Source: Dioscorea cayenensis subsp. rotundata (Eukaryota > Streptophyta > Magnoliopsida > Dioscoreales > Dioscoreaceae). Taken from it: DNA of 64,000 bases. The stretch spans positions 28,947,916 to 29,011,915 of the forward strand of contig NC_052489.1 in the NCBI RefSeq assembly GCF_009730915.1, in the 5' to 3' direction. Below are positions 1 through 14,278 of this stretch, one piece after another (the stretch's first letter is position 1; each line of letters starts with the position of its first letter). Both the position numbers and the translations under genes were made by a program. A model generated the notes under the pieces. It was not told the origin of the DNA, searched no databases, and was given only the letters and a program-made list of their open reading frames with translations.

Positions 1-3000
1 TATTTTATATAGTTATTTATCAGAGATTGATAATAAGATTTTGCTAACAGGAAAGTCGTTTATCTTATCTATAAAAGAAATACGAATATAATTTAAAAGA
101 AATAAATTTGACTAATAATATTTATGAGTAAACGTGATATTTCAGATATAACTGGCGTGGATAATTTTTTTATATCGATGAATAATTATTTATTTGTTTT
201 TGTATGTACTACAAAAATTGCAGAAAAATAGAGAATATTCATGAAATACGCTCTTTTATACTATCAAAACTTAAATTTCTCATCACAGCATCACCCATTT
301 AAGAATTAAATACACACTAGCTATTTAAAAAAGGGAAAAAAAACAGAACAATTACAACAAACTACAAACTAATTAAATTTCTAAAATACACTAAAAAAAA
401 TCAAAGTGATTTTAACCAAAAAAAAAAAAAATTGCACCCAAATGTTGTAAAGGTAAACTGATTAATAATAAATAAATAAAAGAATAGATAGATAGATAGA
501 TATGAAATAGTGAAGTTGGGTGGCAATGAAAAAGAAAGAGGGGGTGTGTGTGAACTGTGAAGAAGTGGGAAGGGGGGCATGAGGACCAGTCAAAGAGTGT
601 ACTCATGTTGTGATGATGATGGTGGGCGGCGCCCATCATCACATGAAGAGTGAGTTGAGGCAGGTGGTTCTCACGTGGGATTCCCGTGCGTTTTTCCTAC
701 TTAGCCAATCCAATCTTAAAACCCACTTAAATCATTAACCATGTCTCTTCCCAAGCCATAACCCAAGTAGGCCAAGGGAACCTGTCTCCTCAAACACTCA
801 TTCTTCATTAAACTATTTAAATAAATGCCATCTCAACAACTATTTTCGGAAAAGACATTAACTACAACCCAAAACCTTAATAAATATAAATAAAAATGTA
901 ATAATATTTTTTTTTAAAAAAAGTACTACTATTGTAACAAGAGACCTAAAATTGGTTCAACTTGTTTGATTTCACATCAACATAGAGAGCAATTATTTTT
1001 TAAAAAATTTAAAAAAAATACAAAAAATTAATAATAATCTCTAAATTACAAGAAAACAAATGAATAGTGGTGAGGTCTGTTTTATATTGTTATTATCATC
1101 ATTCTTTGTTTAGAGAACTAATTTGAATGGTTCTTAGGCATAAAGATCCAACTAAATAGTAATATGTCCATAAACAAATAGAAAACTCTCACCAAACATA
1201 GGAGAAAATCATTAAATAAAACAACCAACACATCAATCAAGTTTAGTAAGATGAAAGAGTAATTAGAGAAGCTCATAAGAAAAGCAAAGTCTTGGGAAAG
1301 CATGCATAGTGCTTTACCATATTCTCTTTGAGAATGGAAAGCTAAGCAAAGTGGGGGGGAAGATTACAAGCTTAGGAGCCAAGCATGCTTATTCTCTCTA
1401 ATGAAGGCAAACACTTAAAAATTTATAGTGACCCACTTCCTCTACAAAAAGGAAATAGGCCACACACTATGTCCTCTATTCAATCATGGTCTAGGATTCC
1501 TATCACTAGAGAGGTTCATTAACACAATACACATAGCCTTGAATTCAATATCCTGTAAAGATCTGTTGTTTGGCTGGCATCCATATTTGTTCAACGAGAT
1601 TAAGCACTAATTAGGAGAGCTGAATTCATTTGTACAAATGCAAATGCAAATGCTAATAATAAAAAAGAAAAAGAAAACAGCTTCAATTATTTATTGGCCA
1701 AGCAATTCAAAAAAGGTCAATTGTCTGATTGATTGACAAGCTGGTATATTCTTTGCTTCTTGTAGGTGATGGGATGTGATATTTTGCTAGGAAAAATCAG
1801 CTGCAGCTGTTCTACGATTCTTAGCTAATAATGGAAAGATTCACTATTAAACAAGCTATTAAAGAAAATCACAAGTTAGGGTGTCTAATCTCTGTCATTT
1901 TCAAGCTAATATTTGCCATACCACTAATACTCTAATCATTCTCAGCTTTTCTCTTTTAATGTCAGTATCAACTGTGTTTGTGAGCAAACAGAAAGAATAT
2001 ATAGGTTGAGTGAAACTAAGCACTGAGAATTCCTAATCCCTTGTGCACAAGAAAGAAAAGAAAAAGTCTTATAACTTTTTTATCTAGTGAAGTAGGCATG
2101 AACTTGAGGTTTTATTGGTCATCCCTTTCAAAATATATCAGGGTCTAATATACAACTCGCCGGCATAATATAAAAAACAATCTTCTCTTTAAGTTAAGGA
2201 ACAAATGAACAAAGTCTGGAATTTTTAATAATAATAAACACATCAAAGGACCAAAGAGGACAGTGAGGCACGTAAGGCAATTAAAAAATAAAAATAAATA
2301 AAAAAACAATTTCTACATGTAAGGGCACTAATTTCATTGTGATTCTATTGCTATCATGATGCAACTAAACTTAGGTTTAGGATTTCTTATCAAGTCAACT
2401 TTCTCTAATCCCTCATGTTGTTTCAATAATAGTTAAGTGAACTTGGCCAAGTTTCCTCTACATCCTAAAATAATAGAAGACATGACTTATTTCATGCAGT
2501 CACTATCAACTGCTGATTTTTTGTTTGTTTTGCAGGAGATGCCAGAATATTCAGCTCAAGATGTTTTGCTAATGTTGAATAGATAAAACAATTGAAGGAA
2601 ACTTAAACAGAATGATGCAAATAAATAAAATAAACTGCAATTTCCAAGTAAAAAAGGTTGATTGCGATCTAGATATGAAAGTCATTATTCTATGGACTTC
2701 ATTGCTCAAATCATTCATATAAAAAAAAGGAGTATACTTGAGGAAGCTTCATTGTATGCAGTCCTCTTCATGACAATATTGAAACATCCGAAATGATTCA
2801 GTGTTGATCAAGGCTAGGAGATCACCTAACCCCACATACACAAAACTACAAGGAAATACCTAGCCATTATCGACAGTGGTTCAAAAATTAGGAGTGATAA
2901 TCAAGGGTCCACCGTCCACATATCATTTTCTTTATGCTTCTAAGAAAACCAAATATGCTAAGAATCTGTTTGGCATCGAAGTTAGAGTCTCCATCAATCT

Positions 3001-3683
3001 ATTTAAACAGCCTCAGGAAACATTTTGAATGTCTTAACTATTGCCTGACAATCTCAATAGAATACTACTATAATAGTGCAAAAGCTCAAAAAACTTGTTC
3101 CCCAAAAATTTAAGTTCTGGGTGTTGTGGGCCTAAGTCCAAAAAATTGCTGATTTTGATTCAGTGTTGGGTCAGTTTCAAATCAACTTAACCAATTCCCA
3201 GTCCAAAATCTAAAGGGCAAGACTTTGAATTAACTGCTACATGTAAAATATGGTACACATCAATGTCAATGCAACAATACGTGTTGTAAATAACTTAATG
3301 ATATAGGTTATTCTACAGATTAAAATTTACCAAACCGTTTGACAAATTTACCTGGTATTCATTAGAAGGCGATTACTTGAATAGATGAAGAAGCTCCCCG
3401 CTAAGCTAAGCTGCTTACTGCAAGAACAATGACTGAATTAAGGATACCATCAATGAGGCTCTTCCTGATTGACTCATAAAGAAAATTGGTTAATATCAAA
3501 TATTTTCCTCCATGGTAACTCTCTAATTAAAAAGATTACTGGAAACAATAGGTTGAAATAAAAAGCAGTACAAGCAACAGAACCCTATATTTGACAGAAG
3601 AAAACCATTCCGTAATAGCGCATCGTAAGCATCAAGCAAGCTGGCATTCTTGTCATGCGTGCCTGGTTAGGTCTGATGCTTGT
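1..3683. other. A+T-rich gene-free stretch
   Basis: No open frame with coding character is visible on either strand. The reading frames present are short, low in complexity and mostly driven by A/T runs. It holds a short GATA-type simple repeat near 485-501, a compact stem-loop at 604-645 and a G-box-like CACGTG near 673. The right end lies downstream of the stop codon of the kinase gene and should include its 3' untranslated region. Confidence 0.6.
604..645. other. compact stem-loop with G+C-rich tip
   Basis: Bases 617-627 pair with 631-641 (11 pairs, one G-U) around a 3-base loop, with the tip reading GGGC-GGC-GCCC. The outer bases 604-616 carry a GATGATG repetition that allows slipped pairing with the right arm. 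It sits in otherwise A+T-rich intergenic DNA. No function can be assigned. Confidence 0.5.
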
Positions 3684-6600
3684 TTAAGGTTTTTCAACAA
3701 TCATATGGAGTTCAGAACACAACTGAGATACTTTGGGTTCATTCCAAAACAGTTGAACCTTCTGCATAAGTAATCTACAAGGATGGTCTTGAGGGAGAGG
3801 AAGTTCCTCTGGTAATGGAGGAACAAGGAATGGGTGCCGAAGTAGCTCAGGTATCCGCCACCTCTCATTCCGGTCCCATGCAAGACATCTACGCATCAGA
3901 TCAATGAGCCATGGGTTGGAGACTGGCTCATATACAATTTCGTGGTTCCTATCTGTTATGACTTTAAACTTGGCCCAGAAGGTCTTATATTCTGCAAATG
4001 GTGTCTTACCATAAACCATTTGGTAGAGGATGCAACCAAGGGACCAGATATCTGAAGGACGTCCACACTTGATAGTGTTTCCATTTGCATCATGTTCATT
4101 CCACATGAATGCCTCTGGAGACATGTAGTTCAGTGTGCCAACCTGCAGTTTAGTAACATGAAATGACAAACTACAACAGTTAATTCTACAAGACATTTGT
4201 CAATATATTTGTGTAAAGCCAAAACGTGTATAAAATGTTTAGAATATGAGACCTGTGCATCACGCTGGATGTTGGTTGTATCACTCAAGATGGCTTTAGC
4301 AATGCCAAAGTCAATAAGCTTCAATGAGCCTCTAACAAGTAGAAAAATTTGCAGGTTTCAGGTCTGAGTGCACAATACGCTCCTCGTGTATAGTGTTCAC
4401 AGCTTCAAGCATTTGCTGCACAAGGTTCAAACTGTTTAATGACGTGAAAGGGAAATAAATAACAGCTAAAATATCATCCCTTCGTTCAAGGTGAAATAGT
4501 GTAACATGCCCATTCAGAACTCAGAAGTCAAGGATCTCAACTGGGCTTGCTAAAGAAGACATACTACCACTTGGTGCTTGTGTTATAGCTCCAATAGCAA
4601 AGGCACCCTACTCTAATTCTTAGTGTTGGTCTTATCGTGTGAAATTTAATTTATAAATGTCAGGTATATGTGCAGAGCCTAACTGAGAAAAAAGCTTCAC
4701 AAAAATTAAAAATATTACCACAAACATGCCTTTTGCTACTGCATGTCTGCAGTTCGCATTTGCTGATCCAATAATTCCACACTAAAAATGAAATCGTCAC
4801 AGTAGCCAACAAAGATAATCTAATTAGCCATCCACAAGACACGATCGCTGGCAAGCAACTTCTAGTTTTCACCCATATGTTCACCTAATGGTTCCCCACT
4901 TCTATTGATAACACAAAAAATCCTTCAAAAACAAAATTAAGCAAAGTGAAAAAGACCTGCCAGTAAAATCGCAGCCAATTCTCATCCAATCTCCAGTTTG
5001 AGCTATCCATCTCTTTCCACTTTTGTGAAAGCATGTGGGCCAGATCAATTTCTCCATATTCAAGCACCATATAGATGTGCTCATCATCCTTAATCCTCCC
5101 CTCCTTTACCGTCATGCTGCCATTCACAACCTCCATAAGCAAAGTTTTGTCTGTGACCTAGTTTACATTGAACATTAGAAGTATTAGCGGCACGCAGAGC
5201 AAACTAATTACATTTCACAATTGTTATGAATAGCTGAATTTCAGACAATATGGTGAAGTTCAAAGAAGAACGAATATATCTCGAATTCAAAGAGATTATG
5301 CAAACTCATATACTCATTTGCAGGGTTCTGTTTGCCTATTTTTGGCACTGACAATAATTAATTAATTAGAAGACAACTTCAAGAAAACATATCTCAACAT
5401 TTTTCCCATGGCAACAAGATAATAAACTGTTCGTAAAAATATGATGCCAATGAGAAGATAATAAATCCAACCACCAGCTATTGGCCCTTGTTTCCGGAGG
5501 CATTTCTCTCAAAAGTTAAGATTACAACCACAACACAGAAATACATTTATCAAAAAAAAGCTACACTAACATAGTTCAAACATGAGATCTTACACCAAAG
5601 AATGTTAATAGTCACTCCTAACCATAGACACACCTTTTGAGACAACCAAATGGCTGCAAGAAGATATTCATAGTATTATTGCCATTATTATTACATAATA
5701 GAAGAATGAAAAGGAACTACTGCAAAACTGCGCTTCAAGTGGCAATGAGGGGAATAAATGACATATGTTCTTGTTTTATGGTACTACACATAATGATCCT
5801 GATGAAATGGACAACTCAATATCAATGTGGTTAGTAATATTGCAACTTACAGAGTGTATTGTTTGATATGACACTTCTAAATTTAAAGACATGACACATA
5901 AAACTTCACTTCTAAGTGATACATTTTTCCGTGAAAGAATTCAGTTCTAGTTATGTTCTATTGCAAGAAGATGTTGATTATCAATGGGCTCAAACACAGA
6001 AAAGAGCATACCTCCATAAATATGGAAACAAATCACAGTTTAAAATTCTAGATTCTAAGAAATTTTATACAATGTAGTTGTTCAAATATCAATATAATAC
6101 ATAATTTTCTACCAGATCTAATAGATACCAACAAACAAAGTCTATCTATTAATCATGCAGAAACCTACCAATTGTCTAAAGCAGTCGCACAAATGTATGA
6201 AAACTTAAGAAAATTCTCCTAACAGTTGTTAAAGTCAAGCTGCAGTCTTTTTTGAACTCTTAAAACCCTACATGGGATAGATGCAAATCACCAAATTGAT
6301 TTTTTAATCAGTAGTCTAAATGAACAATTTTAGAAAATGATGTACACAGCTTAAGAACATGCACCTCATAGTCAATCAGTTGGATGATATTGTTTTTTCC
6401 CTTCAACTTGTTCAAATACTCTATCTCCTGACAAAATCCATATGCAGTTGGGTAATCACGACCCTTAAGTTTGATCTTCTTAAGAGCATATATACTTCGG
6501 TCGGCTGATATTACTTTGTGAACTTCACTGCTCCCTCCGCTGCCTATTTTTACCAAGCTTTTTGATAGAGCTTTCCATTAACTTTGAAGAAAACATCTGG

Positions 6601-8653
6601 ATCATACTTCTTTTTACGAGAGACCTTTTCAACTTTGCTTGATTGAGAAGGTTCTAGATCCACATGTGAGGATGGGTTACCTCCCCAGGAACTAGAGATT
6701 GGGGAGCATTTACCAGAATCAGTTCCACCTTTCTCTTTAATGCTGTTACCCATATGAAGAGCCTGATGTTGATGCTGAAGAGCCTCACCTACGTTCTTTA
6801 AACTCCCTTGTCCCTCTTGAAGGCCATAATCCTGGAAAGCTGAAGAGTTCTCCACAGCAGATGATGACATTTGAGTTGGAAAGGCAGTTTGTCCACCCAA
6901 AGGAGCATGTGTCCCCTGGTATGTTGGGCAGGAGTGCACTGACATCGTAGTGGCATTTGAGGCGCCTACAACTGAAGACCGAGTTATTGGAGCCACAAAG
7001 TGATGACTATCCCTTGGTTCATTATGTCTCACTAAATCCTGTTCACTCACAGCTGTTTCGTTGTTCAAACTGCCTCCTCCTCCCTCTGTCAATGCAAGAG
7101 AATTCAAATAAGATGAAATGTCATCCATTCTAATATGAGTTTTCAGCCATGCATCAGCACCTGCATGAATGTAGCCTAAGATAGATAAATAACTATACAC
7201 CAAGCAAGCACACATTAGCTTATCACAAAAACCAAAGCCACATACAATAGAACATAATGAGCAATGGACAAACTATCTAACTCTCATGCTTACTCTAACA
7301 AGTTGGACCTGAACAGCATAAAGTCTGAGACAAATCTCACATAAACAATAAGCAAGTACACATGAGTCAGCAGTAAAATCAAAGCCATATAAACAATTAA
7401 AACATAGAGAAGAAATGAAAATTTATCTAAAACTTCTGCTTACTCTGAAAAGCTGAAACTGAACCAGCATCCCCAAGAGAAGAGGACTGTTGCTTCTTTG
7501 AGACATCCACTGCTAAGGCCTCTCTGAACAGCCCGTAAAGCAGGATCACTGTTCTGTATAGCAAACAAGTTCATGTTCTCATCATTTGCAGCAGTTATAG
7601 TTCCCGTTATTGATGGAGGGGTAAGGGAGGAATCCTCGGCAGTGTTAATTCTAACTTCCACAGCAGCATCCTTCCTCTCCTCTAACGATATTTTAGGATG
7701 GTTTACGGCTCCAACAACCACTTGACTTTGAGGCAATATATTACCAACATTGTCACTAGTCGTGGCAGAGATGGTGGTGCGATTCTTTGAAGACTCTGTT
7801 TGTGAAACCATGACACGAGTTGCACGAGCTGGTCGGGAGAAATTGGACTGCATAGTACCTGAGAGCAAAATCACAGAAGCAGTTCATGAGCACATCAAAC
7901 GCGCACAATAATAATCATCCATCAAACCAACAGAATTAAGTCTTTACACAAAAGAAATTCAAGCAACACATTTGCTTTTACTTATAAATCAAACCCACTA
8001 TAATGTTGCTTTTAACAATTGTCGTTTGTCCTTCAAAATTCATGTAATGTGCTGAATCTCAATTGCAAAGATTCCAAATTTTAGAAAATAAAAACAAATT
8101 ATGTTAGAAAGATCCACTACAGCTGAATCAGGTGCTATAGGTACCGAATGTGAGAAGAATGCCAAGGCTAGAGCACAGTTCATGACTACACAATATAGTT
8201 ATTAACACACTTCTTACTGACAAAAGAAGTCCAAAAATCAGTCTGATGAGCAAAAATCTCCAGAAAACAAGAGACAAAAAAACTTAAAAAGAAGTTCGAT
8301 TTCCAAAGAGACCTATTGAACTAATTTATTCTGAACAAGATACAGAGCAAAAAATCAGCAGAAAAAAGATCTATAAAACAAGAACTACTCAGAGTAAGCA
8401 TCAGATGCACACCAATACCGAAGATCCTTTTGGCAAGAAAACCAAGAAAAGAGATCGAAAGGGGGAAGGGAATACCGAGGGGGCGGTGGCGCTTGAAGAC
8501 GGCATGAACGTGGCGGAGGAAATCGGGAGGGGAGAGGGAAAGCGAGGAGGAGGAAGACGTCGACGACGACGTGATATTGGAGTCTCCGCCGGCGATCGGA
8601 CGGATGGAGATGCTTGACGGCGGAGGAGCCGGAAGGTCAGCCTTCCTTTCCAT
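3684..8653 (-). CDS. MPS1: MPS1/TTK-family dual-specificity protein kinase (frame interrupted by small indels)
   Basis: Spindle-checkpoint kinase that acts at kinetochores in the yeast/animal MPS1 (TTK) family. Exons on the minus strand: 8476-8653, 7444-7858, 6365-7160, 4957-5157, 4253-4415, 3684-4142, all with GT-AG borders. The N-terminal exon ends in [16 protein letters not shown]. The kinase domain shows the glycine loop [11 protein letters not shown], the lysine in [28 protein letters not shown], the activation segment [11 protein letters not shown] and [13 protein letters not shown]. The start is the first in-frame ATG (MERKADLP). Oddities: exon 5 has one surplus base in the A run 4343-4347, in the middle of the catalytic loop. 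Exon 3 has two five-T runs (6547-6551, 6559-6563), each one base too long for the family reading KLGKIG. Exon 2 is out of phase near 7520-7535. Either this copy is a young pseudogene or these are assembly errors; errors are favoured because similar faults occur in five other genes here. Confidence 0.85.
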
Positions 8654-9024
8654 CGGGATCCAACGGCATCTCGGCCGGGTAAGGTGGTCAAGAGAAGACA
8701 AGGAGAGGCTTTTCGTGGATCTCCGATGCCGGATCTCTCCGGCGGTGATCTCGATCCCGCCGGCGGCGGCAGTGAGAAGCTTTGCGCCGTTGAAGGGAGT
8801 GGGATCGAGGAAATTTGAAAAAGGCCTTGACGCCCGCTCTTTGCCTCTTTGGGATGTTTTCCCCCCATTTTGTCCTTTTTTTTAAAAAGCAATTACCTTA
8901 TTTAGGTTTTTTTAATTACAACCCTGTGAAACCTATAATTTCATTTAGTTTTTTGAAAAATAAACTCCATTTTTTTTCTTATATTTGCATAAGGGTATAT
9001 ATGTAAGAATCTTTGATTTAGTGT

Positions 9025-9197
9025 GGGTAGTGGTCTATTGATAGTTGGGTCGCCGATAGAGCTTTTCATCAAATGGTGAGAGTTCGATTCTCGGTTGTCG
9101 CAGATTAGTCTCAAAAGTCCACGTGTGCGCATGCGCCCGCCCATCGACGATTTAGCGAGGCCTTCATTGTCTGCTCCTTTTGTCAAAAAAAAAAAAA
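9025..9197 (+). mobile_element. probable tRNA-derived SINE
   Basis: About 170 bp with a polymerase III box A-like start (around 9028-9045), a good box B GAGTTCGATTCTC at 9080-9092, a short G+C-rich body and a 13-base A tail at 9185-9197. This is the structure of plant tRNA-derived SINEs. Target-site duplications are not clear. It lies about 370 bp upstream of the kinase start codon, within likely promoter space. Confidence 0.7.
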
Positions 9198-9376
9198 CAT
9201 TATTACTATTTTTAAAACTCCGAATTTCTAATTTGTCCACTCAGACTTCTCAAAATTAAATTGTTGATCATCAAAGTTTTAAAAAAAGGAATTATTTGGG
9301 TAAAAAAATAATTAATTGTTCCTCGTAATCACATCATTCACAACAAATTTTTATGATTATTTTTGCTGTTAAATAC

Positions 9377-9667
9377 TTCCTCCATTTTTTTTTTTATTAA
9401 TTTATATAATTCATATTGATTAAAAAAACTGATTGAAATTAATTAATAATCTAAAATTTATAAAAATTATATTAACTTTTCAATTTTACCATATTAAAAA
9501 AATATACTTTAAAAAATTTTATAATTAAATATTATTTATTAAAAAAATTGTAAATGTATATTAAATATAACAAATAAAAAAATAATATTTAATTTATACA
9601 AAAATTTTTTTAAATGAACAAATACAAAAAAATTCCAAAAATGTGACCAGTAAAAAAGGAAAGGAAG
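9377..9667. mobile_element. possible degenerate Stowaway-like MITE
   Basis: Very A+T-rich block that begins TA-CTTCCTCCATTTTT, close to the terminal repeat of plant Stowaway (Tc1/mariner) MITEs. It ends with a weakly inverted counterpart (AAAGGAAG) followed by a TA-containing flank. The terminal match is imperfect, so this is a tentative call. Confidence 0.35.
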
Positions 9668-9842
9668 ATGTAATAGTCTAAATAAAGAGAAATCTTCCAT
9701 TGACCCTGTAAAAAATGTCAGAAAATTACATCTAGTTGTGATTGATTAACAGAGGACTGGTGCCATACAGCTTAACAAGAATCCATGCAGTTTTGTAGGC
9801 TTATCATATCATAGGCCACGAATGATCGCCGATAACATTCAT

Positions 9843-12800
9843 TCAAAGAAGTTTATTAGCGGAGGATTGGCCCGCGGAGTATTTATAAGCAGCCTCAGCG
9901 CGTGCTTCGTCAAGCTTGTTCAGTAATTCTCTCATGAAAGGGGTGTTCGTCCCATGAGTGATTCGGAGTATATTAGTGGCCTTGGTGAATGATTTCAGAG
10001 CATCATCAGTCAGCTCCAAAAGCCTGTACCGACAAAACATAAATAGCAATGAGCACATCGAAGCACATGGTATTTGTATTCTTAGCCTCAATCCAAGAAG
10101 ACATGACAAATATCAACTTATAGTGTGCTGCATTGTGATCACTTCACGCATACATGTTATTGATGGAATGCAAGAGTTTTGTTCCAGTAAATCTAAACTT
10201 CTAATCAAAACTAAACAAAAAAGGCCGAAGACTAACAGATTGACGAAAGAAATCATATGAATAAGTAGTTGCAAGCCAAGTTGAAACAATACTTGTGCTA
10301 GGTTCGAGATATGCTTCACAACAAAACAATCAGGTTCTAGATTTTGATAAACAAGTAAAAATGCCCATAAACAAGTCCATTTATGATTTACAACCTCTAG
10401 AGTCTCAAAGTTGCTGATTTTATTTGTTTTTGCCTTCAACTAAAATTGCAGAGTGCACAGATGTTTATAAGACGCCAACATAAACAACAAATAGAAAGAT
10501 GTTCTGAAAAGATACTTAAAAATGTTAAGCATATCACAAGCCCAATGCCTTGATAAAGATGAAGACATGGGTGGAAAGTTAAATATTAAAGAGCATGACC
10601 TACCATTCTAGCTTCCCACAAGTGTAATATTGCAGGCCAACCATAGGATGATTTTCTGGGTACACTCCTGCTCTCATAAAAACACCAGTTTTGTCATAAA
10701 GTATGGCATGAAACTACATGAACTACCATTCAAAACAATAGAAACTGTATGATGGTTCTAATGCCTAGGAAGACAGAAAAAAATAACAAGCAAGGAGGCT
10801 TCCCAAAGCAAGAGATGGTATGATTATTTCTCAAGAGCAAAATGATAATTTAAAAGTTAACACAAGTCCAGCATACTCTGATAAACTGTAATGGTCAATT
10901 GACAAATTGTAAGGGAAGATCTCCAATCTTTTAGTTCCATGAAAATCTGCATCAACAACATAGCATATATGGTATGATCAGTCAACAAAAGACCACTCAT
11001 GCAAGACAAATTGTAAAGTAATGTGGTCAACCAATTATATAAGTCTTCTATTATCTTGTAGACAGAATGTCTCTACCAGTATGACCAGAGAGATCTAGAT
11101 AAACAATAGATTAACAATGACAGAAAGACTTCATGCACTCCATTCAATAAAGAAAATATCCCAATAATCAAAAAATAAGATCATCAGCAAATATAAGAAT
11201 AATGTATGTTAGTTCATTCAGTAACTATACTTTCATTTCTGATAACCATGCAAACAGCCAACTCATTGTTCAAAGTCAAGCAGTTAATCGACATGATGGT
11301 TGATGTCATACAGTTCAAAGCAGAACAATAACATTCAGCTATAGATTCTAAGCAATTCTGATGTATTCAGTAATTTTAGATAGATATGGGAAAAAAATAT
11401 ACATAGGAAAAAAGATGGCACTGAGAAGATGATTGCACCTTCATAAGAGTTTCGTGAGTTCGCATCAAATTGATTGAGAATGGATGACAGAGCTTGCTTT
11501 GAATTTGCTCGATATTTTTGTACAAAACACATGCTTCAGAATAATCTGATCTATAGTCAAGTTCAATGAAAATTATCTATATTGGTTACAGCTAAATGAG
11601 GAAACAACAGGGTTCCACAAAAGAAGGCAATGCAACGCACAGAAGAAAGTTTCAATTATGAAAAACAAATATATATATATATATATATTGTCTATTACAT
11701 CTTGTAATGAAGGATACTTCCAGAGGAATAACATGTAGAAGCTTTTGATAATAATTTTTCAATTTCATTAGCGGTCTTCTTGGTCTTTTCCTGATCCCTG
11801 GGAAGGCCGCATTGCTGGCAAATGAATGTTTGCTTCACTGTATATCAAGGAAAGCAACCACCTGAGCAGTTGAGAACCAACATGCACATGACAAATGAAG
11901 TGGTAGTTCCAGTTAAAAGTTTTTCAGTGGTCACTATTAAAGGCTTACCAGTGTCATGCAACAAAAATCCATAGCATTTTTTGTCCATACATCGATAGCC
12001 TTCCATAATAGCATTTTCCCGAAGGTCTTCATCCAAGCTCTAGATATGATAGAAAAATTTGTTCTTGAAAAGAGTTCAAGAGAAAGGGAGAAAGGGTGAT
12101 GAAAAACTGTTATCTTAAAAACAGATCTAAGCTAAACAACCTTAGTACAGCGGGGACATCTGCAACTGAAGAAATACTGCTTCAAATCCTTCTGTCGTGT
12201 TGAAGTAGTTGCTGCAGTTTCTATATAACTTATCAAGACCTTACCAAGATACAGGCATAATTAGCACAAAAGGTCCTCTCCATTTAAGTTGCAAGGAAAC
12301 ACAAAACATTAGTAACGATTTGTATTCACATTTTAAAGGTTGATTCTCACCTCAATCCCTTCAGTAATTGGTTCCATGGCACGAACAACAGCTACACGGC
12401 CTTCAAATACCAAAACTGAATTGGGCAAACAACTGAAAATACTTATGATTCCCATACAGAAATAACTGAAGCATATACTGCTAAAGAATAATTCACAAAC
12501 TGAAGGTTTACAAAGTAAAAGAAGTAAACAAACACATTTTAAGTAACCACCTGTGATTAATTGTTGAGATAACAGGGTATAGACCAGTCCCCAAGGGCCT
12601 TAGCTCACTGTCGCAGATTGTATGCGCATTGCATGCTATCTGCAACAAATCATAAAATGGCCAATTTTGAGGATACTATTATGAAAGTGGTGTCCCAATA
12701 AGAAGGAAAATAATTAACAATAAAAAACAACATGAGAAGCACACAAGAAATCAAGTTACCTTTGAAAAGTTCTCTGAAACCTCCTTTAAATTAATCTCCA

Positions 12801-14247
12801 CATATGGTACTACCAATTTGACAAGGTTAGCCATTTGTGCATACAGCACAAGTTGATTCTCATCAATGTCAGAGATATCTTTCGTAAATGGTTAATCAGA
12901 CCAAAAACTAAACCACAATAATAATAAAAGATTGTCTCCTCTAATACAGAAATTAAGATTAGGATACGAGATACTAAGGCATTCACCAAGTCATAGTTGT
13001 CTGTTGGTGTAGTTGGAATAACCTACATGACACAGAGAAAGAGAAACACAGGATAAACTAGATAGAACAGCAGATAAACTACCCCAAATGTTTATACTCA
13101 CATAATTGCATCAGACCAACAAACTATTATAGGTCATGTAGATAACTCTTGAAGTTTATCTTCTTAAATGCAGTTTCTCTGCTTACAGCATTGTATTTAA
13201 ACTGTAAGGAATCTGCCTTATTCTCAAAACAAATAAATAAATGGAATAAGACAATCTAACCACGTACTATGGAAGTAAGCAAAAGACGTATTAGTATTTA
13301 TCCAATCACTCACATAGTAAAATTGGAAGAAACATTAAAGGAGAGAAGAAAAGGTGGTGCTGAACATTACACAAAAAGAGCTTCAGAACAAGATTTTGAT
13401 GAATAAAGTTGTTGCAATCTTATTAAGAAACCATCTTGGATGGAAATATAGCAGAGAAATAGAAGCATCCACAAAAATAGAGAAAGATATTGAGAATATC
13501 AATAAACCTAGAATATGAAAACAAGGCATTATCTACCAAGAAAAGAAAACACAGCAATAAAAAATGAACCTGCTCATCTTGAAGTTTTCTCCTCAATAGG
13601 AGTTTCACCACAAGGCGTATAGAAGGAGTAAGCATTTTTCTTCTGTCTTCACTAAGTCCTGCAAGTGCTTGGCATTCTAGTTGATGTACCTTCCACTCAG
13701 ATCTCTAATGGATAATTGCAGCACTCAACCTTGTTAGATAAGAAAATGAAAAAGAAAAAAATATGTGCAAGAAACCAATAACACAACGCAAGCTTATAAA
13801 ACAGAAAATTTCTGCAGATTCATCAATACCTGGCAAACATTTCCACAGTACCATGCAATGCGGCAGCCTGAGCATTTCCTCAAGTTGCTTGAGCCAAAAC
13901 ATCCATCACAAACAGAGCCTCCAAGTAACTTACTAGGTGTAGAGGCATAAGGCTCTTGATAAAAAATCACATCTCCTGGAATATATAAGTAAGAGAATGA
14001 GTTCAAGACCAAACATCTCACAATTACAACAGAGTTGCCCAAAAATCTTTCATCTCAAATCCAACTCAAAATATGCAGACAAACTGGCAAGCACAGAGAT
14101 GTTGAAATCTTCAGAGCTGAAAGTCATTCAAACACTACAGACCAAAAACTATCAAGTTGCACATACTTCTGACTTTGATGCTTATCTTCTTTTCATGTTC
14201 ATGATTTCATAATAAAGCAAGCTCCTGTAATGTTGAATATGTAATTA

Positions 14248-14278
<31 letters not shown>

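Larger units (their letters stand above)
8654..9842. other. intergenic spacer with SINE and MITE-like sequence
   Basis: Contains the upstream region of the kinase gene, a probable tRNA-derived SINE (9025-9197), an A+T-rich block that may be a degenerate Stowaway-like element (9377-9667), and the presumed 3' untranslated region of the ASHR1-type gene. Open frames around 8400-8890 on both strands are shadows of the G+C-rich first exon of the kinase gene. Confidence 0.55.

Noticed and set aside
8401-8892. Long overlapping open frames on both strands (163 and 104 codons)
   Set aside because: They overlap the G+C-rich first exon of the kinase gene in other frames and show no domain; only the MERKADLP frame continues across splice sites with family similarity.
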